Assembly (NCBI GenBank): GCA_022572465.1
Contig: JACZVV010000014.1
Location: forward strand, 1-42,401
Direction of reading: 5' to 3'
Origin: Chloroflexota bacterium
GTDB taxonomy: Bacteria > Chloroflexota > Dehalococcoidia > SHYB01
Length of the DNA stretch: 42,401 nucleotides
Under the pieces are notes generated by a model, which was given only the letters and a program-made list of their open reading frames with translations, searched no databases and was not told the origin of the DNA. Each line of letters starts with the position of its first letter. The first letter of the stretch is position 1. Positions 1 through 9,462 of this stretch are shown here, piece after piece. The translations under genes were made by a program, and so were the position numbers.

Positions 1-228
1 ACTCGGGGTCGGTGTGGCTCGCGGCCTCGCGGGGAGCGGCGTCACCGTCGGTGGCGCCACCGCGGGCTCGAGCGTGGCCGTGGGCGCCGGCGTGGCCGTG
101 GGGGCCGCCGTCGGCTGCACCCTGGGGGCGGACGTCGCTTCGCCGCCGCCGCAGGCTGCCACGATCAGTCCGAAGGTCACTAGGACGCCCGAAAGTCCAA
201 GCCAACGCCGCTTCATCTGGTTTCCCAT
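1..228 (-). CDS. Lipoprotein, N-terminal part (truncated by window edge)
   Basis: The reading frame opens at ATG 228 and is still open at base 1, so only the first 76 codons are present. The start is preceded by AAGGAG at 237-242, eight bases upstream, which favours it over the in-frame ATG at 216. The N-terminus (MGNQMKRRW, then a hydrophobic stretch ending VAAC-GGG) is a lipoprotein signal peptide with a lipobox, so the mature protein should be anchored through a lipidated Cys. A low-complexity linker follows, rich in Thr, Pro and Ala (PTAAPTATPAPTAT and similar), of the kind seen between the lipid anchor and the functional domain in many Chloroflexota lipoproteins. The functional domain lies outside the window, so no function can be given. 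Confidence 0.8.
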   Translation of the reverse strand, partial: MGNQMKRRWLGLSGVLVTFGLIVAACGGGEATSAPRVQPTAAPTATPAPTATLEPAVAPPTVTPLPARPRATPTPS

Positions 229-340
229 GTGTGGAACTCCTTACTTCGTGGATCGCTTGCTCGATCTCTCGGCCCTTTTTCGCCGCAACCGATCAAAGTC
301 AACATACCCCTGCGCCTATACCAGGCGGAAGGTTGCAGGA

Positions 341-369
341 ATGATATATACGCCATAAGCGAGTGTCAA
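341..369 (-). promoter_or_regulatory. Sigma70-type promoter for the left-edge lipoprotein
   Basis: On the minus strand a perfect TTGACA (369-364) is followed after 17 bp by TATCAT (346-341). The predicted transcript has a leader of about 105 bases before ATG 228. Both boxes and the spacing fit the housekeeping consensus closely. Confidence 0.7.
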
Positions 370-424
370 GTATTTCATTACGTTTCCAACTGATGCGATC
401 GCGATGCGCTGCCACACGGTGCGC

Positions 425-433
425 TGCTATAAT
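425..433 (+). promoter_or_regulatory. Extended -10 promoter of the 473/1064 gene pair
   Basis: TGCTATAAT is a perfect extended -10 element (TGn plus TATAAT), about 40 bases before the ATG at 473. No good -35 box is visible, which is usual for extended -10 promoters. It faces away from the minus-strand lipoprotein promoter at 341-369. Confidence 0.6.
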
Positions 434-472
434 AGGTCGGGCCTGAGCGTCTTCGGAGATTGAGGGGGCTTC

Positions 473-1057
473 ATGGGCGACATCAAGAGCGCTTACGAGA
501 AGGCGATGGAGAAGGTGGAGCAGCTTGCACCTCCAACGGCAGAGAAGCGTTTGGAATGGTCCGGCGTGCCCAAAGGCCAGAAGCTCGCGGCGGAGCTCCT
601 GAAGGGTGGTGTGAGCTCGGCCGATCTGTCGGTCTACGATGAAGGGGAGCGGCCCCACGTGATTCGCGGCGCACTTCGGGTCCTGGTCGCTAACTTACAG
701 CTTCCCCAGAAGCCGACGTCCGAGCAGTCGGGGAAGGAAGCCGTCGAGGCGATTCGCGTCCTGATGGGCGGTTCGAAGCAGGTCGACGAGATTCTGGGGC
801 GGGTGGAGTATGTGTCCGATCAGTTCAAGACCCATGGCGAGCAGCAACGCCAGCAGGCGCTTGCTCAGCTCAAACAGCAGTTTCAGGCCCAGGTGCAGCA
901 GCAGATGCAGCAGCAGGGCGTGGCCTCGTCGCAGCCGGTGAACGTGGAGATGATGCCGGAGTTCCAGCAAGAGGCCCTGCGGCTCAAGGCCCGTCTGGGC
1001 CAGCAGTATGAGCAGCACCTCGAGGGGTACCGGCAAGAGCTTCTGGCGTTGGTGTAG
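473..1057 (+). CDS. Unknown protein, 194 aa, Gln-rich predicted coiled coil
   Basis: The start ATG 473 has a GAGGGGG ribosome-binding site at 462-468. I do not recognise a named family with certainty. The N-terminus (MGDIKSAYEKAMEKVEQL) and the region from about residue 105 onward are strongly helical and charged. A Gln-rich stretch around residues 122-146 (repeated QQ with hydrophobic spacing) suggests a long coiled coil. There is no signal peptide, membrane segment or Cys cluster, so it is probably cytosolic. The next gene starts only six bases after its stop, so the two are very likely cotranscribed and may work together. Being soluble and coiled-coil, it may be a structural or scaffolding partner, but that is a guess. 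Confidence 0.75.
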   Translation: MGDIKSAYEKAMEKVEQLAPPTAEKRLEWSGVPKGQKLAAELLKGGVSSADLSVYDEGERPHVIRGALRVLVANLQLPQKPTSEQSGKEAVEAIRVLMGGSKQVDEILGRVEYVSDQFKTHGEQQRQQALAQLKQQFQAQVQQQMQQQGVASSQPVNVEMMPEFQQEALRLKARLGQQYEQHLEGYRQELLALV

Positions 1058-1063
1058 GGCGAC

Positions 1064-1777
1064 ATGGCGCAAGAACCGGGCGAGGAGAGGATCGCGGCGG
1101 CCCTGGCGGAGACGAGGGTCGTCAGGCCGCCCCAGCAGCACCTGGCGACTTTTGGCGTCACCAACCTGCGCTATTTCCTGGTGACTCACCCCTCCTACGA
1201 GGAGATCGCTCCCCATAAGCCCGAGACTGTGATCAGGGAAGGAAAGGTCATCGCCAAGCGCCCGGAGGTCGTCACGCCAACCTATATGATGAACCTGGAC
1301 GGCTTTGGCGAGGAGGCCCGCCGCTCCATGGAGATCCTGGCGATGAACTACGGGCCCAACTCTCCCGGCCTGCTCTACGCCTATCGCAACGAGGCCACGG
1401 GGCTGAACATCGTCAGCGGCGAGCCCGATGGCGTTGCCGACCGCATCAAGGGCGACCTCAATGGGAAAGGCGACAGCCTTGCGGTGGTGATTCGCGGCGC
1501 CGACGACCTGTGGGATGTCTCGCTGCTGAAGTTCATCTACGAGTACACCGCCGAGTCCGTCGCCGGGAACGTTGGAGACTTGGCGGGCCGTGGTCTGCTG
1601 GACCCGGACCCGGTGCACGGCGTCCCCCGCGCCGGGGTGGAACGCGTCGAGTCCTTGTTCTCGCAAGTCAAGGCCGGAAACCTCGATCCGTCCTTGCTCA
1701 AACAAGAGCTGGACCGCTGGGGCCTGTTTCAGCGCTATGAGGACCGATTCTTGAGCCTGTTCCGGCGGGGCCGATGA
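1064..1777 (+). CDS. Conserved-looking unknown protein, 237 aa, paired with the 473 gene
   Basis: It starts at ATG 1064, six bases behind the upstream stop, with only a weak GGGC as ribosome-binding site, which suggests translational coupling. The N-terminal third holds a compact segment (ATFGVTNLRYFLVTHP, residues about 27-42) and a following VVTPTYMMN stretch that look like conserved fold elements. The C-terminal third is helical and ends in basic residues (FRRGR). There are no catalytic motifs I can assign, no signal peptide and no membrane helix. The pair lies just upstream of ispH, but ispH has its own promoter, so a functional tie to isoprenoid synthesis is not shown. Confidence 0.75.
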   Translation: MAQEPGEERIAAALAETRVVRPPQQHLATFGVTNLRYFLVTHPSYEEIAPHKPETVIREGKVIAKRPEVVTPTYMMNLDGFGEEARRSMEILAMNYGPNSPGLLYAYRNEATGLNIVSGEPDGVADRIKGDLNGKGDSLAVVIRGADDLWDVSLLKFIYEYTAESVAGNVGDLAGRGLLDPDPVHGVPRAGVERVESLFSQVKAGNLDPSLLKQELDRWGLFQRYEDRFLSLFRRGR

Positions 1778-1871
1778 CGACCGGTCCAGGAGTTGCCTGG
1801 CTGGCATCCCGCGTCGGCCTCGGCGGCGGTGGGCGCGGGTCGCCGGGCCGGCTGCGCGGGAACGGCGCCCG

Positions 1872-1901
1872 TTGCGTCCGAAAATGGCGAGGTGCTACAC
1901 T
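1872..1901 (+). promoter_or_regulatory. Likely ispH promoter
   Basis: TTGCGT (1872-1877) and TACACT (1896-1901) stand 18 bp apart. The -10 is preceded by TGC, giving an extended -10. The resulting leader of about 115 bases contains the interspersed repeat at 1924-2003. Confidence 0.5.
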
Positions 1902-1923
1902 GGGCGGTCCCATTGCAGGAAGG

Positions 1924-2003
1924 CATCCCGAAAATGGGGCCGCCAGATTGGGATCGCCCTCACCCTAGCCCTCTGCCACAAAGGGAGAGGCGATATCGGG
2001 TAG
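1924..2003. repeat. MITE-like palindromic repeat, copy 1 (ispH leader)
   Basis: It begins CATCCCGAAAATGG and ends GATATCGGGTAG, which is an imperfect inverted copy of the beginning. The first 37 or so bases match the element at 41352-41420 at all but about four positions. The interior carries a CCCTCTgcc/aaagggAGAGG-like hairpin. It lies between the ispH promoter and start codon. Confidence 0.65.
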
Positions 2004-2023
2004 ATACCCCGCGGAGTGAGTCG

Positions 2024-2977
2024 ATGGTAGAGACAACGGAGAAGAGACAGCGGCTGTTGCTGGCGACCCCCAGAGGGTTCTGCGCCGGCGTCGAACGGGC
2101 CATCGAGGTGGTCGAGATCGCGCTCGATCTGTATGGGCCGCCGGTCTATGTGCGGAAAGAGATCGTCCACAACCCCCACGTGGTGGACGCCCTGCGGCGC
2201 AAAGGCGCTCGCTTCGTCGAGTCCGAGGAGGAGGTGCCTCACGGGAGCGTCGTGATTTTTAGCGCCCATGGCGTGGCCCCCGACGTCCGGGAGAGCGCCG
2301 CGGCGAGAGACCTCACCACCATCGACGCGACCTGCCCCCTGGTGACCAAGGTGCACGTGGAGGCCATCAAGTACGTCAAAGACGGCTATTCGATCCTCCT
2401 CATCGGCCACGCGGGCCACGATGAGATCATCGGCACGATGGGGGAGGCGCCCGACGCTATCCAGCTCATCGAGAACGTGCAAGGCGCCCGCCGCGTCGAG
2501 GTCCCCGACCCTAACCGGGTGGTCTGCCTGACGCAGACGACGCTCAGCGTCGAGGACACCCGGGATGTGGTCAGCGTTCTGCGGGAGCGGTTTCCATCGA
2601 TTCTCGTTCGCGCCGACATCTGCTATGCGACGGAGAACCGCCAGCAGGCCGTCAAGGCGATCGCCAGCGACGTCGACCTCATCCTGGTGGTGGGAGCGGC
2701 GAACAGCTCCAACTCGATTCGATTGATGGAGGTCGCCCGAGCTCAGGGCGTCACCTCGTATCGTATCGCCGACGTCGCGGAGATCGACGCAGGCTGGCTG
2801 ACCGGCGTCCGCTCCATCGGCGTCACCTCCGGCGCGTCGACGCCCGAGGTCAAGGTCTCCGAGGTCCTGGAATATCTCAACGCCATCGGGTTTCCAGCCT
2901 CGCGGGAGATCAAAGTCGTCGATGAGGACGTGACCTTCACTCTCCCGAAAGAGCTGCGCGCCTACCGCAAGGGCTAA
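2024..2977 (+). CDS. ispH: 4-hydroxy-3-methylbut-2-enyl diphosphate reductase (IspH/LytB)
   Basis: IspH is the last enzyme of the MEP pathway. It reduces HMBPP to IPP and DMAPP with a [4Fe-4S] cluster in the cytosol. The start ATG 2024 (MVETTEKRQRL) gives 317 aa, the usual length; an upstream in-frame start at 1793 would run through a repeat and is rejected. The three cluster cysteines are C20 (RGFCAGV), C104 (ATCPLVT) and C200 (DICYATENRQ). Substrate-pocket residues are H49 (VHNPHVV), H82 (SAHGV), H129/H132 (IGHAGHDE), the TQTT motif near 170-173, NSSNS near 229-233 and TSGAST near the C-terminus. No required residue is missing. It is transcribed alone, with a repeat in its leader. Confidence 0.96.
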   Translation: MVETTEKRQRLLLATPRGFCAGVERAIEVVEIALDLYGPPVYVRKEIVHNPHVVDALRRKGARFVESEEEVPHGSVVIFSAHGVAPDVRESAAARDLTTIDATCPLVTKVHVEAIKYVKDGYSILLIGHAGHDEIIGTMGEAPDAIQLIENVQGARRVEVPDPNRVVCLTQTTLSVEDTRDVVSVLRERFPSILVRADICYATENRQQAVKAIASDVDLILVVGAANSSNSIRLMEVARAQGVTSYRIADVAEIDAGWLTGVRSIGVTSGASTPEVKVSEVLEYLNAIGFPASREIKVVDEDVTFTLPKELRAYRKG

Positions 2978-3121
2978 CGTCTCGACGGGCGCCTCGTCAG
3001 GAAGCGGCGACGGTCCCCGCCATTCGACCGCTGGGCCGGCAACCACCGGCTCCAATCCATCCCTCGAACCGGCACGTAGCCTTCTGAGGGAGCATTGAAC
3101 GTCGCCGCTCCGGATCTTCCC

Positions 3122-4894
3122 ATGCAAACGCTGACCGCAATACCTCTGCGGACGTGGTTGAGCCTGTTCGTCTTGGCCGCTGCCGTGACGGTCGCGGGCT
3201 GCTCGTCCGGCTCTCTCACGCCGACCGAGAGCGTCGTCGAGCCGCCACCTCCTTCCCCGACGGCGGTGGCGGCGACCGCGCCAGACACCGCGATCCCCGA
3301 TACGCCCACGCCTCTTCCCGCGGCGACACCCACGCCACCGCCGACCGTCGCGCCCATCGAACCGGTGACGATCGTGAGAGCCTCGCCGATAGGCCCCGGA
3401 CCGACGACGCCACAGGCCTACGCCGGCACCGTCCTGACGTTCGCCGTGGCCGGCCTCGATCCGCTGGAGAGCGCCGCCGTATTCTACGTCGACCCTCGCG
3501 GGCGGGTCGCCGGCAGCCTATCGGTGCGCGCCGACGCTGGGGGCGAAGCAACGTGGCGGCGCGAGTCCCTGGGCGACTCCCCGGGCGACTGGTCCGTACA
3601 GCTACGGGGAGAGAACGGGACCCGCCTCACGATCGCCTACCGGCTGACGGAGCTGGAGCTCCCCCTGGAGGACGTGGTGTCCGAAGGGACCTCGTTCTCC
3701 CTCTACCGCACGCCCGAAGGGCGATTCTTCTTCGATCCGGCGGTCCCGGCAGCGACGGCCGTCCTGATCGCCCAGAACTTCAACGATGGCCTCAGCCAGG
3801 TGCAGATCGACCTCGACTACCAGCTCGATGGCGGGCTGGACTTTTATCTCCTGCCGGACAACGCGTCGTTGGTGCGGGAAGCCGAGGCGGGTGGAGCCGA
3901 GGAGATCGCCGGGTTCGAGGCTGGGCTGTCCCTCTACGCATTCCCGCGCTCGGGGATATACCTCGATGTCTCGGGGAGCCCACTCCTGGGGATGCCGCAC
4001 GTCGTGGCCCACGAGGTGGTGCACCAGATCGCGGCGCGCATCGAGGCGAACCGCAACGCTCCCTTGTGGTTCATCGAAGGGGTGGCCGACTTCGAAGGTT
4101 ACAAGGCCGGCTTGGCGAGATTTCCCGAGCAGGAACGCCAGTGGAGGCGGCAGGCGCGAAACATCGTGCGCGACGCGGTAGTCGCCGGCGATTGGATCGA
4201 CCTGACGACGCTGGGCGGGTATGAGGTCTGGCAGCGTGGCGGCCAGTTGGAGCGGCTGAACTTGATGTACTCCCAAGCCTTCGTGACCGTCGACTACGTC
4301 GCCCGAACCTACGGCGACCACACCCTGCGGCCGTTGCTGGAAGGCTTGGCGGACTCACCGACCGAGCTGGATGCGGTGTTCCAGCGGTTGTTCGCCATGT
4401 CCTTCGCCGAGTTCCAGCAGCGGGTCCGCAGCTCGGTCGTGGAGCTGGACACCTACGAGCGCGAGATCGCCGCCCTGATCGACTATGCGCGGCGCCTCTT
4501 TGCGGAGGAGCAGGTGACCCGCGACATCGGCCGCCGATGGAACGGTTATCTCACGCGCCGGCTCGTCCTTCCCAGGGACGAGCGGGTCGAGGCGATGCGC
4601 CGGTTCTCGGAGGAGTATCGGGCCATGGACGCCCGGGTCCAGGCCATCACGCCGCCAGAGAAGGCCGTCGACGTGCACGACGTCTTGCGGTCGGCATCGG
4701 CCGCGTTCGTTCGGGCGACGGACGCGTTCGTCGTGTTCGAAGCGTCGGGCGACGGGGCCGCGCGGGAGGCGGGAAACGAAGCCCTGCTGGAGGCGAACTT
4801 CCGCTTTAGCGCCGCGCAAGACCTTATCGTCAAGCTGCTGGAGCAGTCGGGGGTGGCCAGGGGCGAAGTGTTCGGAGCGTTCGGCTCGCCTTGA
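3122..4894 (+). CDS. Lipoprotein with gluzincin (peptidase MA-like) domain
   Basis: The N-terminus is a lipoprotein signal peptide (MQTLTAIPLRTW, hydrophobic core, lipobox TVAGC) followed by a Pro/Thr-rich linker, so the protein is exported and lipid-anchored. A beta-rich region follows (about residues 75-190). The peptidase domain carries HEVVH (H297-H301), then FIEGVADFEG with E319 as the third zinc ligand. This HExxH...EGxA layout is that of the peptidase MA-like gluzincins. The C-terminal 150 residues are mainly helical. Length is 590 aa from ATG 3122. A TTG at 3095 with a GAGGGAG site just upstream would add nine residues, and I cannot decide between them. The substrate is unknown; proteolysis is inferred from the motif. 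It converges on citrate synthase with one base between the stops. Confidence 0.85.
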   Translation: MQTLTAIPLRTWLSLFVLAAAVTVAGCSSGSLTPTESVVEPPPPSPTAVAATAPDTAIPDTPTPLPAATPTPPPTVAPIEPVTIVRASPIGPGPTTPQAYAGTVLTFAVAGLDPLESAAVFYVDPRGRVAGSLSVRADAGGEATWRRESLGDSPGDWSVQLRGENGTRLTIAYRLTELELPLEDVVSEGTSFSLYRTPEGRFFFDPAVPAATAVLIAQNFNDGLSQVQIDLDYQLDGGLDFYLLPDNASLVREAEAGGAEEIAGFEAGLSLYAFPRSGIYLDVSGSPLLGMPHVVAHEVVHQIAARIEANRNAPLWFIEGVADFEGYKAGLARFPEQERQWRRQARNIVRDAVVAGDWIDLTTLGGYEVWQRGGQLERLNLMYSQAFVTVDYVARTYGDHTLRPLLEGLADSPTELDAVFQRLFAMSFAEFQQRVRSSVVELDTYEREIAALIDYARRLFAEEQVTRDIGRRWNGYLTRRLVLPRDERVEAMRRFSEEYRAMDARVQAITPPEKAVDVHDVLRSASAAFVRATDAFVVFEASGDGAAREAGNEALLEANFRFSAAQDLIVKLLEQSGVARGEVFGAFGSP

Positions 4895-4895
4895 G

Positions 4896-6191
<1,296 letters not shown>

Positions 6192-6327
6192 CGATGCCTC
6201 CTCAGTTCTCGGGGCCGCTGGGCCGCTGGGCCGCCGAGCCCGGGGCCGGGTCTCTACGCGATGGGGAGTGCCTTCACCCGGCGGGCCCCACTCCGGTTCG
6301 CCCGATGCCCGCTCCCGCGACCGACAT

Positions 6328-6356
6328 AGCTTACCCCGCGTCCGCGTCGATGGCAA
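6328..6356 (-). promoter_or_regulatory. Probable gltA promoter
   Basis: On the minus strand TTGCCA (6356-6351) is followed after 17 bp by TAAGCT (6333-6328). It predicts a leader of about 130 bases. Box matches are moderate. Confidence 0.4.
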
Positions 6357-6397
6357 TGTTGGTCTGGCAACAGGCCGGACCCACCGAGACGGTGAGG

Positions 6398-6403
6398 TAT
6401 AAT
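6398..6403 (+). promoter_or_regulatory. -10 box of the 6451 operon
   Basis: A perfect TATAAT lies 47 bases before the GTG start of the phosphotriesterase-like gene. No matching -35 box was found at 16-18 bp spacing. Confidence 0.45.
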
Positions 6404-6450
6404 CGGGGCGCCGCCCGTCCTGAAACCCCGACGAGAGGAGCTATCCGAAC

Positions 6451-7434
6451 GTGGAGACCGCCGTCAACACCGTGCTGGGACCCATCTCCTCCGGCGAGCT
6501 GGGCGTGACGCTGATCCACGAACACCTCAAGGTCGCCTGGCTCGGTTGGGCGATGGACCCGTTTAACACCTATGACGTTAAGAGCGCGCTGAAGTCGGCC
6601 ATCGACAACATGAAAGAGGTCAAGGCGCTGGGCGTCTCCACCGTCGTCGACCCTTTGCCGATGGGTCTGGGGAGGGATCCCGACTTCCACGCCGAAGTCG
6701 CCCAGGCATCCGGCGTCAACATCATTATTTCTACCGGGCTCGACCACGAAGCCAGGGCGATGCCCCCGTATTTTCGCGTCCGCACCACCGACGAGATCGC
6801 GAAGGTGTTCATCCACGACCTCCAAGAGGGAATCGGCCACACGGGGATCAAAGCGGGCATCATCAAAGGTGCCACCGGCGAGGGCTTGATCACCAAAAAC
6901 GAGGGCCGGGCGCTGCGGGCCGCCGCCCGCGCCAGCCTGGCGACCGGGGTCCCCATCGTGACCCATACCACGCGAGGGACCATGGGTGTCGAGCAGGCCC
7001 AGATCTTCCTTAACGAGGGCGTGGCCCCGCGAAAGGTCATGATCGGCCACTGCTGTTTCTCAACCGACACGCCCTACCTCGTCAGCATCATGGATCTGGG
7101 CTGCTCCATCGGCTTCGACCAGATCGGCTTGCGCCATGCCCAGTCGGACGAGTTCCGGCTGGCGACCCTGACGGGCCTGCTGGCCCTGGGATATGCCGAT
7201 CGTATTTTGCTGTCCCAGGACCACACCTGCTGCATCGTCGGCGCCGCCTACGATCGTTTGACGGAGCAGGTAGAGCTGATGAAAGAGAACCGGCACAGCC
7301 ACATCTTTCGAAAGTTCCTGCCGCGTCTCAGCCAGGCGGGGGTCGACGACGTAACGATCCAAACGATGATGGTCGACAACCCGCGCAGGCTGTTCGAGAA
7401 CTCAGAGAAGGTCGAGGGACGCTCGCATGAGTAG
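6451..7434 (+). CDS. Phosphotriesterase-family metal-dependent hydrolase
   Basis: The protein (327 aa, GTG start with GAGAGGAG about ten bases upstream) belongs to the phosphotriesterase/PHP branch of the amidohydrolase superfamily, with a TIM barrel and a binuclear metal centre. The complete ligand set is visible: H23 and H25 (LIHEHL), K139 in GIIKGAT (the lysine that is carboxylated in this family), H172 (VTHTT), H200 (IGHC) and D257 (SQDH). Members hydrolyse phosphotriesters or, more often, lactones; the actual substrate cannot be read from sequence. The following SDR begins at 7427, eight bases before this stop, so the two are translationally coupled and probably act on one catabolic route. 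Confidence 0.88.
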   Translation: METAVNTVLGPISSGELGVTLIHEHLKVAWLGWAMDPFNTYDVKSALKSAIDNMKEVKALGVSTVVDPLPMGLGRDPDFHAEVAQASGVNIIISTGLDHEARAMPPYFRVRTTDEIAKVFIHDLQEGIGHTGIKAGIIKGATGEGLITKNEGRALRAAARASLATGVPIVTHTTRGTMGVEQAQIFLNEGVAPRKVMIGHCCFSTDTPYLVSIMDLGCSIGFDQIGLRHAQSDEFRLATLTGLLALGYADRILLSQDHTCCIVGAAYDRLTEQVELMKENRHSHIFRKFLPRLSQAGVDDVTIQTMMVDNPRRLFENSEKVEGRSHE

Positions 7435-8353
7435 CTATCTGGAAGGAAAGGCCGCAGTGGTTACCGGGGCCGGTGGCGGCATTGGGCGGGCCATCGCGCT
7501 GGCGCTGGCGGCGGAGGGCGCGAAGGTCGTGGTCAACGACCTCGGCGGCGGCCTCGACGGCTCGGGAGCGTCGAATGCTCCCGCCGACGCGGTGGTGGAG
7601 GAGATCGCCGAGGCCGGCGGGACGGCCGTGGCCAACTACGACGACGTGTCCCGGTTCGACGCCGCTGGGCGAATCATTCAAACGTCCGTCGACGCCTTCG
7701 GCGGCATCGACATCCTGGTGAACAACGCGGGAATCAGCCGCCCCGGTTGGTTCTACGAGATGGAAGAGGAGGACTTCGACGCCGTGGTGAACGTCCATCT
7801 CAAAGGCACGTTCAACTGCTCGCGCCACGCCTGCGGCCCCATGATGGAGCGACGATGGGGACGCATCGTCAACATCTCCTCGGGCGCGGGCATCATCGGC
7901 AGCGTGGAGCGGGTCAGCTACGCCGCGGCCAAGGCCGGCATCTTCGGCATGACCAACACCATGAGCCGCGACTTGGGCCCTTTCGGCATCACGGTCAACG
8001 CCGTCTGCCCCGGCCCCACCGACACTCGGATGCTCCAGAACTCGATCCGCCGGGCCAAGGAAGCGGAAGCGCGGGGCGACCCTTCGAGCGCGTTGGCCGG
8101 CTCCGGCCTGTTGCGGGTGCGGCCCTACGACCCCGAGGACCTGGCCCCCCTGGTCGCTCACCTGTGCACCGAAGCCGCAGGCAACGTCAACGGGCAGGTG
8201 TTCCACTCGTCGGGAAGCGAGTTCGGCTGGTTCCAACCGCTCCACGTTGCAAGGGCGATCTATACGAACGGGCGTTGGTCCCAGGACGAGCTGGCGCACA
8301 TCATGCCCCGCTCCCTCACTCGAGGCCTTCAAAATCCGGCGCCGCCGGCGTGA
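7427..8353 (+). CDS. Short-chain dehydrogenase/reductase (hydroxyacyl-CoA dehydrogenase-like)
   Basis: A classical SDR of 308 aa. The cofactor motif TGAGGGIG is at 13-20, followed by VVVNDLGGGLDG. An Asp-Leu-Gly-Gly in that place is common in the dehydrogenase domain of the multifunctional beta-oxidation enzymes and suggests NAD(H) use. NNAG is at 99-102 and the catalytic residues are S152, Y165 and K169 (YAAAK). The C-terminal 60 residues extend beyond the usual SDR core of about 250. Its start overlaps the end of the phosphotriesterase-like gene, and the MBL hydrolase follows 21 bases later, so the three form one operon. Oxidation of a hydroxyacyl-CoA or cyclic alcohol is a reasonable inference. 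Confidence 0.85.
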   Translation: MSSYLEGKAAVVTGAGGGIGRAIALALAAEGAKVVVNDLGGGLDGSGASNAPADAVVEEIAEAGGTAVANYDDVSRFDAAGRIIQTSVDAFGGIDILVNNAGISRPGWFYEMEEEDFDAVVNVHLKGTFNCSRHACGPMMERRWGRIVNISSGAGIIGSVERVSYAAAKAGIFGMTNTMSRDLGPFGITVNAVCPGPTDTRMLQNSIRRAKEAEARGDPSSALAGSGLLRVRPYDPEDLAPLVAHLCTEAAGNVNGQVFHSSGSEFGWFQPLHVARAIYTNGRWSQDELAHIMPRSLTRGLQNPAPPA

Positions 8354-8374
8354 CGCCAGGGAGAGCCTGCCCAG

Positions 8375-9214
8375 ATGCAGCTCGGCCGCTTCCAAATTGA
8401 TCTGCTGAACGACGGCGTCATGCGCTTCGATGGCGGCGCCTTCTTCGGCGTCGTGCCCAAGGCGCTGTGGGAGCGGCTGATGGCGCCCGACGAGCGCAAC
8501 CGCGTGACCGTCAACCTCAACTGTGCGCTCATCCGCGCCGGCGGCAAGACGATTCTGGTCGACACGGGAGTCGGGACGAAGCATCCAGAGAAGCGCCGGG
8601 GCATCTTCGCCATGGCCGCGGGCAACCTGCCCGATCAGCTCCGCCAGCGGGGGATCGAACCCGAGGAGATCGACTACGTGGTGCTCAGCCATCTGCACTT
8701 CGATCACGCCGGCGGGGCGACGCACTACACCGGCACGAAGGAGCTGCGGACGACGTTCCCTCGGGCCCAGCACCTGGTCCAGAGGGCCGACTGGGAGGAG
8801 GCGACCAGCCCCAACGAGCGCAACGCCGCGGGCTATTTCGAGGAGGACATCGAGCCGCTGCGGAGCAACCGGCAGCTCGAGCTGCTGGACGGCGATACCG
8901 AGGTCCTTCCCGGCGTGTGGTGCCGCCGAACCGGAGGCCACACCGCCGGCCATCAGATCGTCGTGCTGGAGGTCGACGGGCGGTCGGCGTGCTTCTTCGG
9001 CGACCTGATCCCCACGGTCCACCACCTGCCGCTGCCCTACTCCCAGGGCTACGATCTCTATCCCATCGAGCTGCTGGACCAGAAACGCCGGCTGCTGGAC
9101 CAGGCCGTCCGAGAGCAGTGGCTGGTCGTCTTTGACCACGAGACCGAGCACCCCGCGGGATACCTCGAACGGAGCGGCCAGGGGCGCCTCCAGCTGCGAC
9201 CCGTCGATCTGTGA
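8375..9214 (+). CDS. MBL-fold metallohydrolase (lactonase-like)
   Basis: A 279-aa metallo-beta-lactamase-fold protein. The binuclear zinc motif is HLHFDH at 106-111, with further ligands H189 (GGHTAGH), D210 (FFGDL) and H255 (FDHETEH). The overall layout, with Asp in the first half (VDTGVGTKHP) and no signal peptide, is closest to the AHL-lactonase/AttM-like group of cytosolic hydrolases. It is third in an operon with a phosphotriesterase-like protein and an SDR, which together fit opening and oxidation of a lactone or ester. Whether the substrate is a signal molecule or a carbon source is unknown. Confidence 0.87.
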   Translation: MQLGRFQIDLLNDGVMRFDGGAFFGVVPKALWERLMAPDERNRVTVNLNCALIRAGGKTILVDTGVGTKHPEKRRGIFAMAAGNLPDQLRQRGIEPEEIDYVVLSHLHFDHAGGATHYTGTKELRTTFPRAQHLVQRADWEEATSPNERNAAGYFEEDIEPLRSNRQLELLDGDTEVLPGVWCRRTGGHTAGHQIVVLEVDGRSACFFGDLIPTVHHLPLPYSQGYDLYPIELLDQKRRLLDQAVREQWLVVFDHETEHPAGYLERSGQGRLQLRPVDL

Positions 9215-9246
9215 CCACGGTCCGGCGTTGCCTCGGGGGCTGAGGC

Positions 9247-9281
9247 GGCTGAGCCGCATCGGCGTCTCCGGCCTACGTTGC
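9247..9281. repeat. 48-bp family repeat, left part only
   Basis: It starts GGCTGAGCCGCATCGGC and continues through the conserved CCGGCCTA core, but the right GGCTCAGCC arm is absent. A small CCCAT-TTAC-ATGGG hairpin follows at 9281-9294. It lies 33 bases after the MBL gene. Confidence 0.6.
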
Positions 9282-9329
9282 CCATTTACATGGGTTGTCC
9301 GCTTAAACTGGCATGCCTGAGTCCTCCGA

Positions 9330-9365
9330 CTGAGTCCCGATGAATCGGGATTCATCGGGACTCAG
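9330..9365. repeat. Perfect 17-bp-arm palindrome with 2-base loop
   Basis: Arms 9330-9346 and 9349-9365 are exact reverse complements (CTGAGTCCCGATGAATC and its complement) separated by GG. The right end continues into GGTGACA, as in other short dyads in this window. No T-run follows, so it is not a canonical terminator. Confidence 0.75.
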
Positions 9366-9462
9366 GGTGACAATTGAAAGGCCCTCGCTTTGGCGGCAGG
9401 GCCCTTTCCCACCGCGGGCGGCGGGCATACAATGGGGGAGAATCGGAGCATGGAGGGAGACG

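Noticed and set aside
1793-2023. N-terminal extension of IspH by 77 codons
   Set aside because: It would translate the promoter and the palindromic repeat; the family starts close to ATG 2024.
7328-9355. A 675-codon minus-strand open frame
   Set aside because: Antisense to the SDR and MBL genes, whose catalytic motifs are intact on the plus strand.
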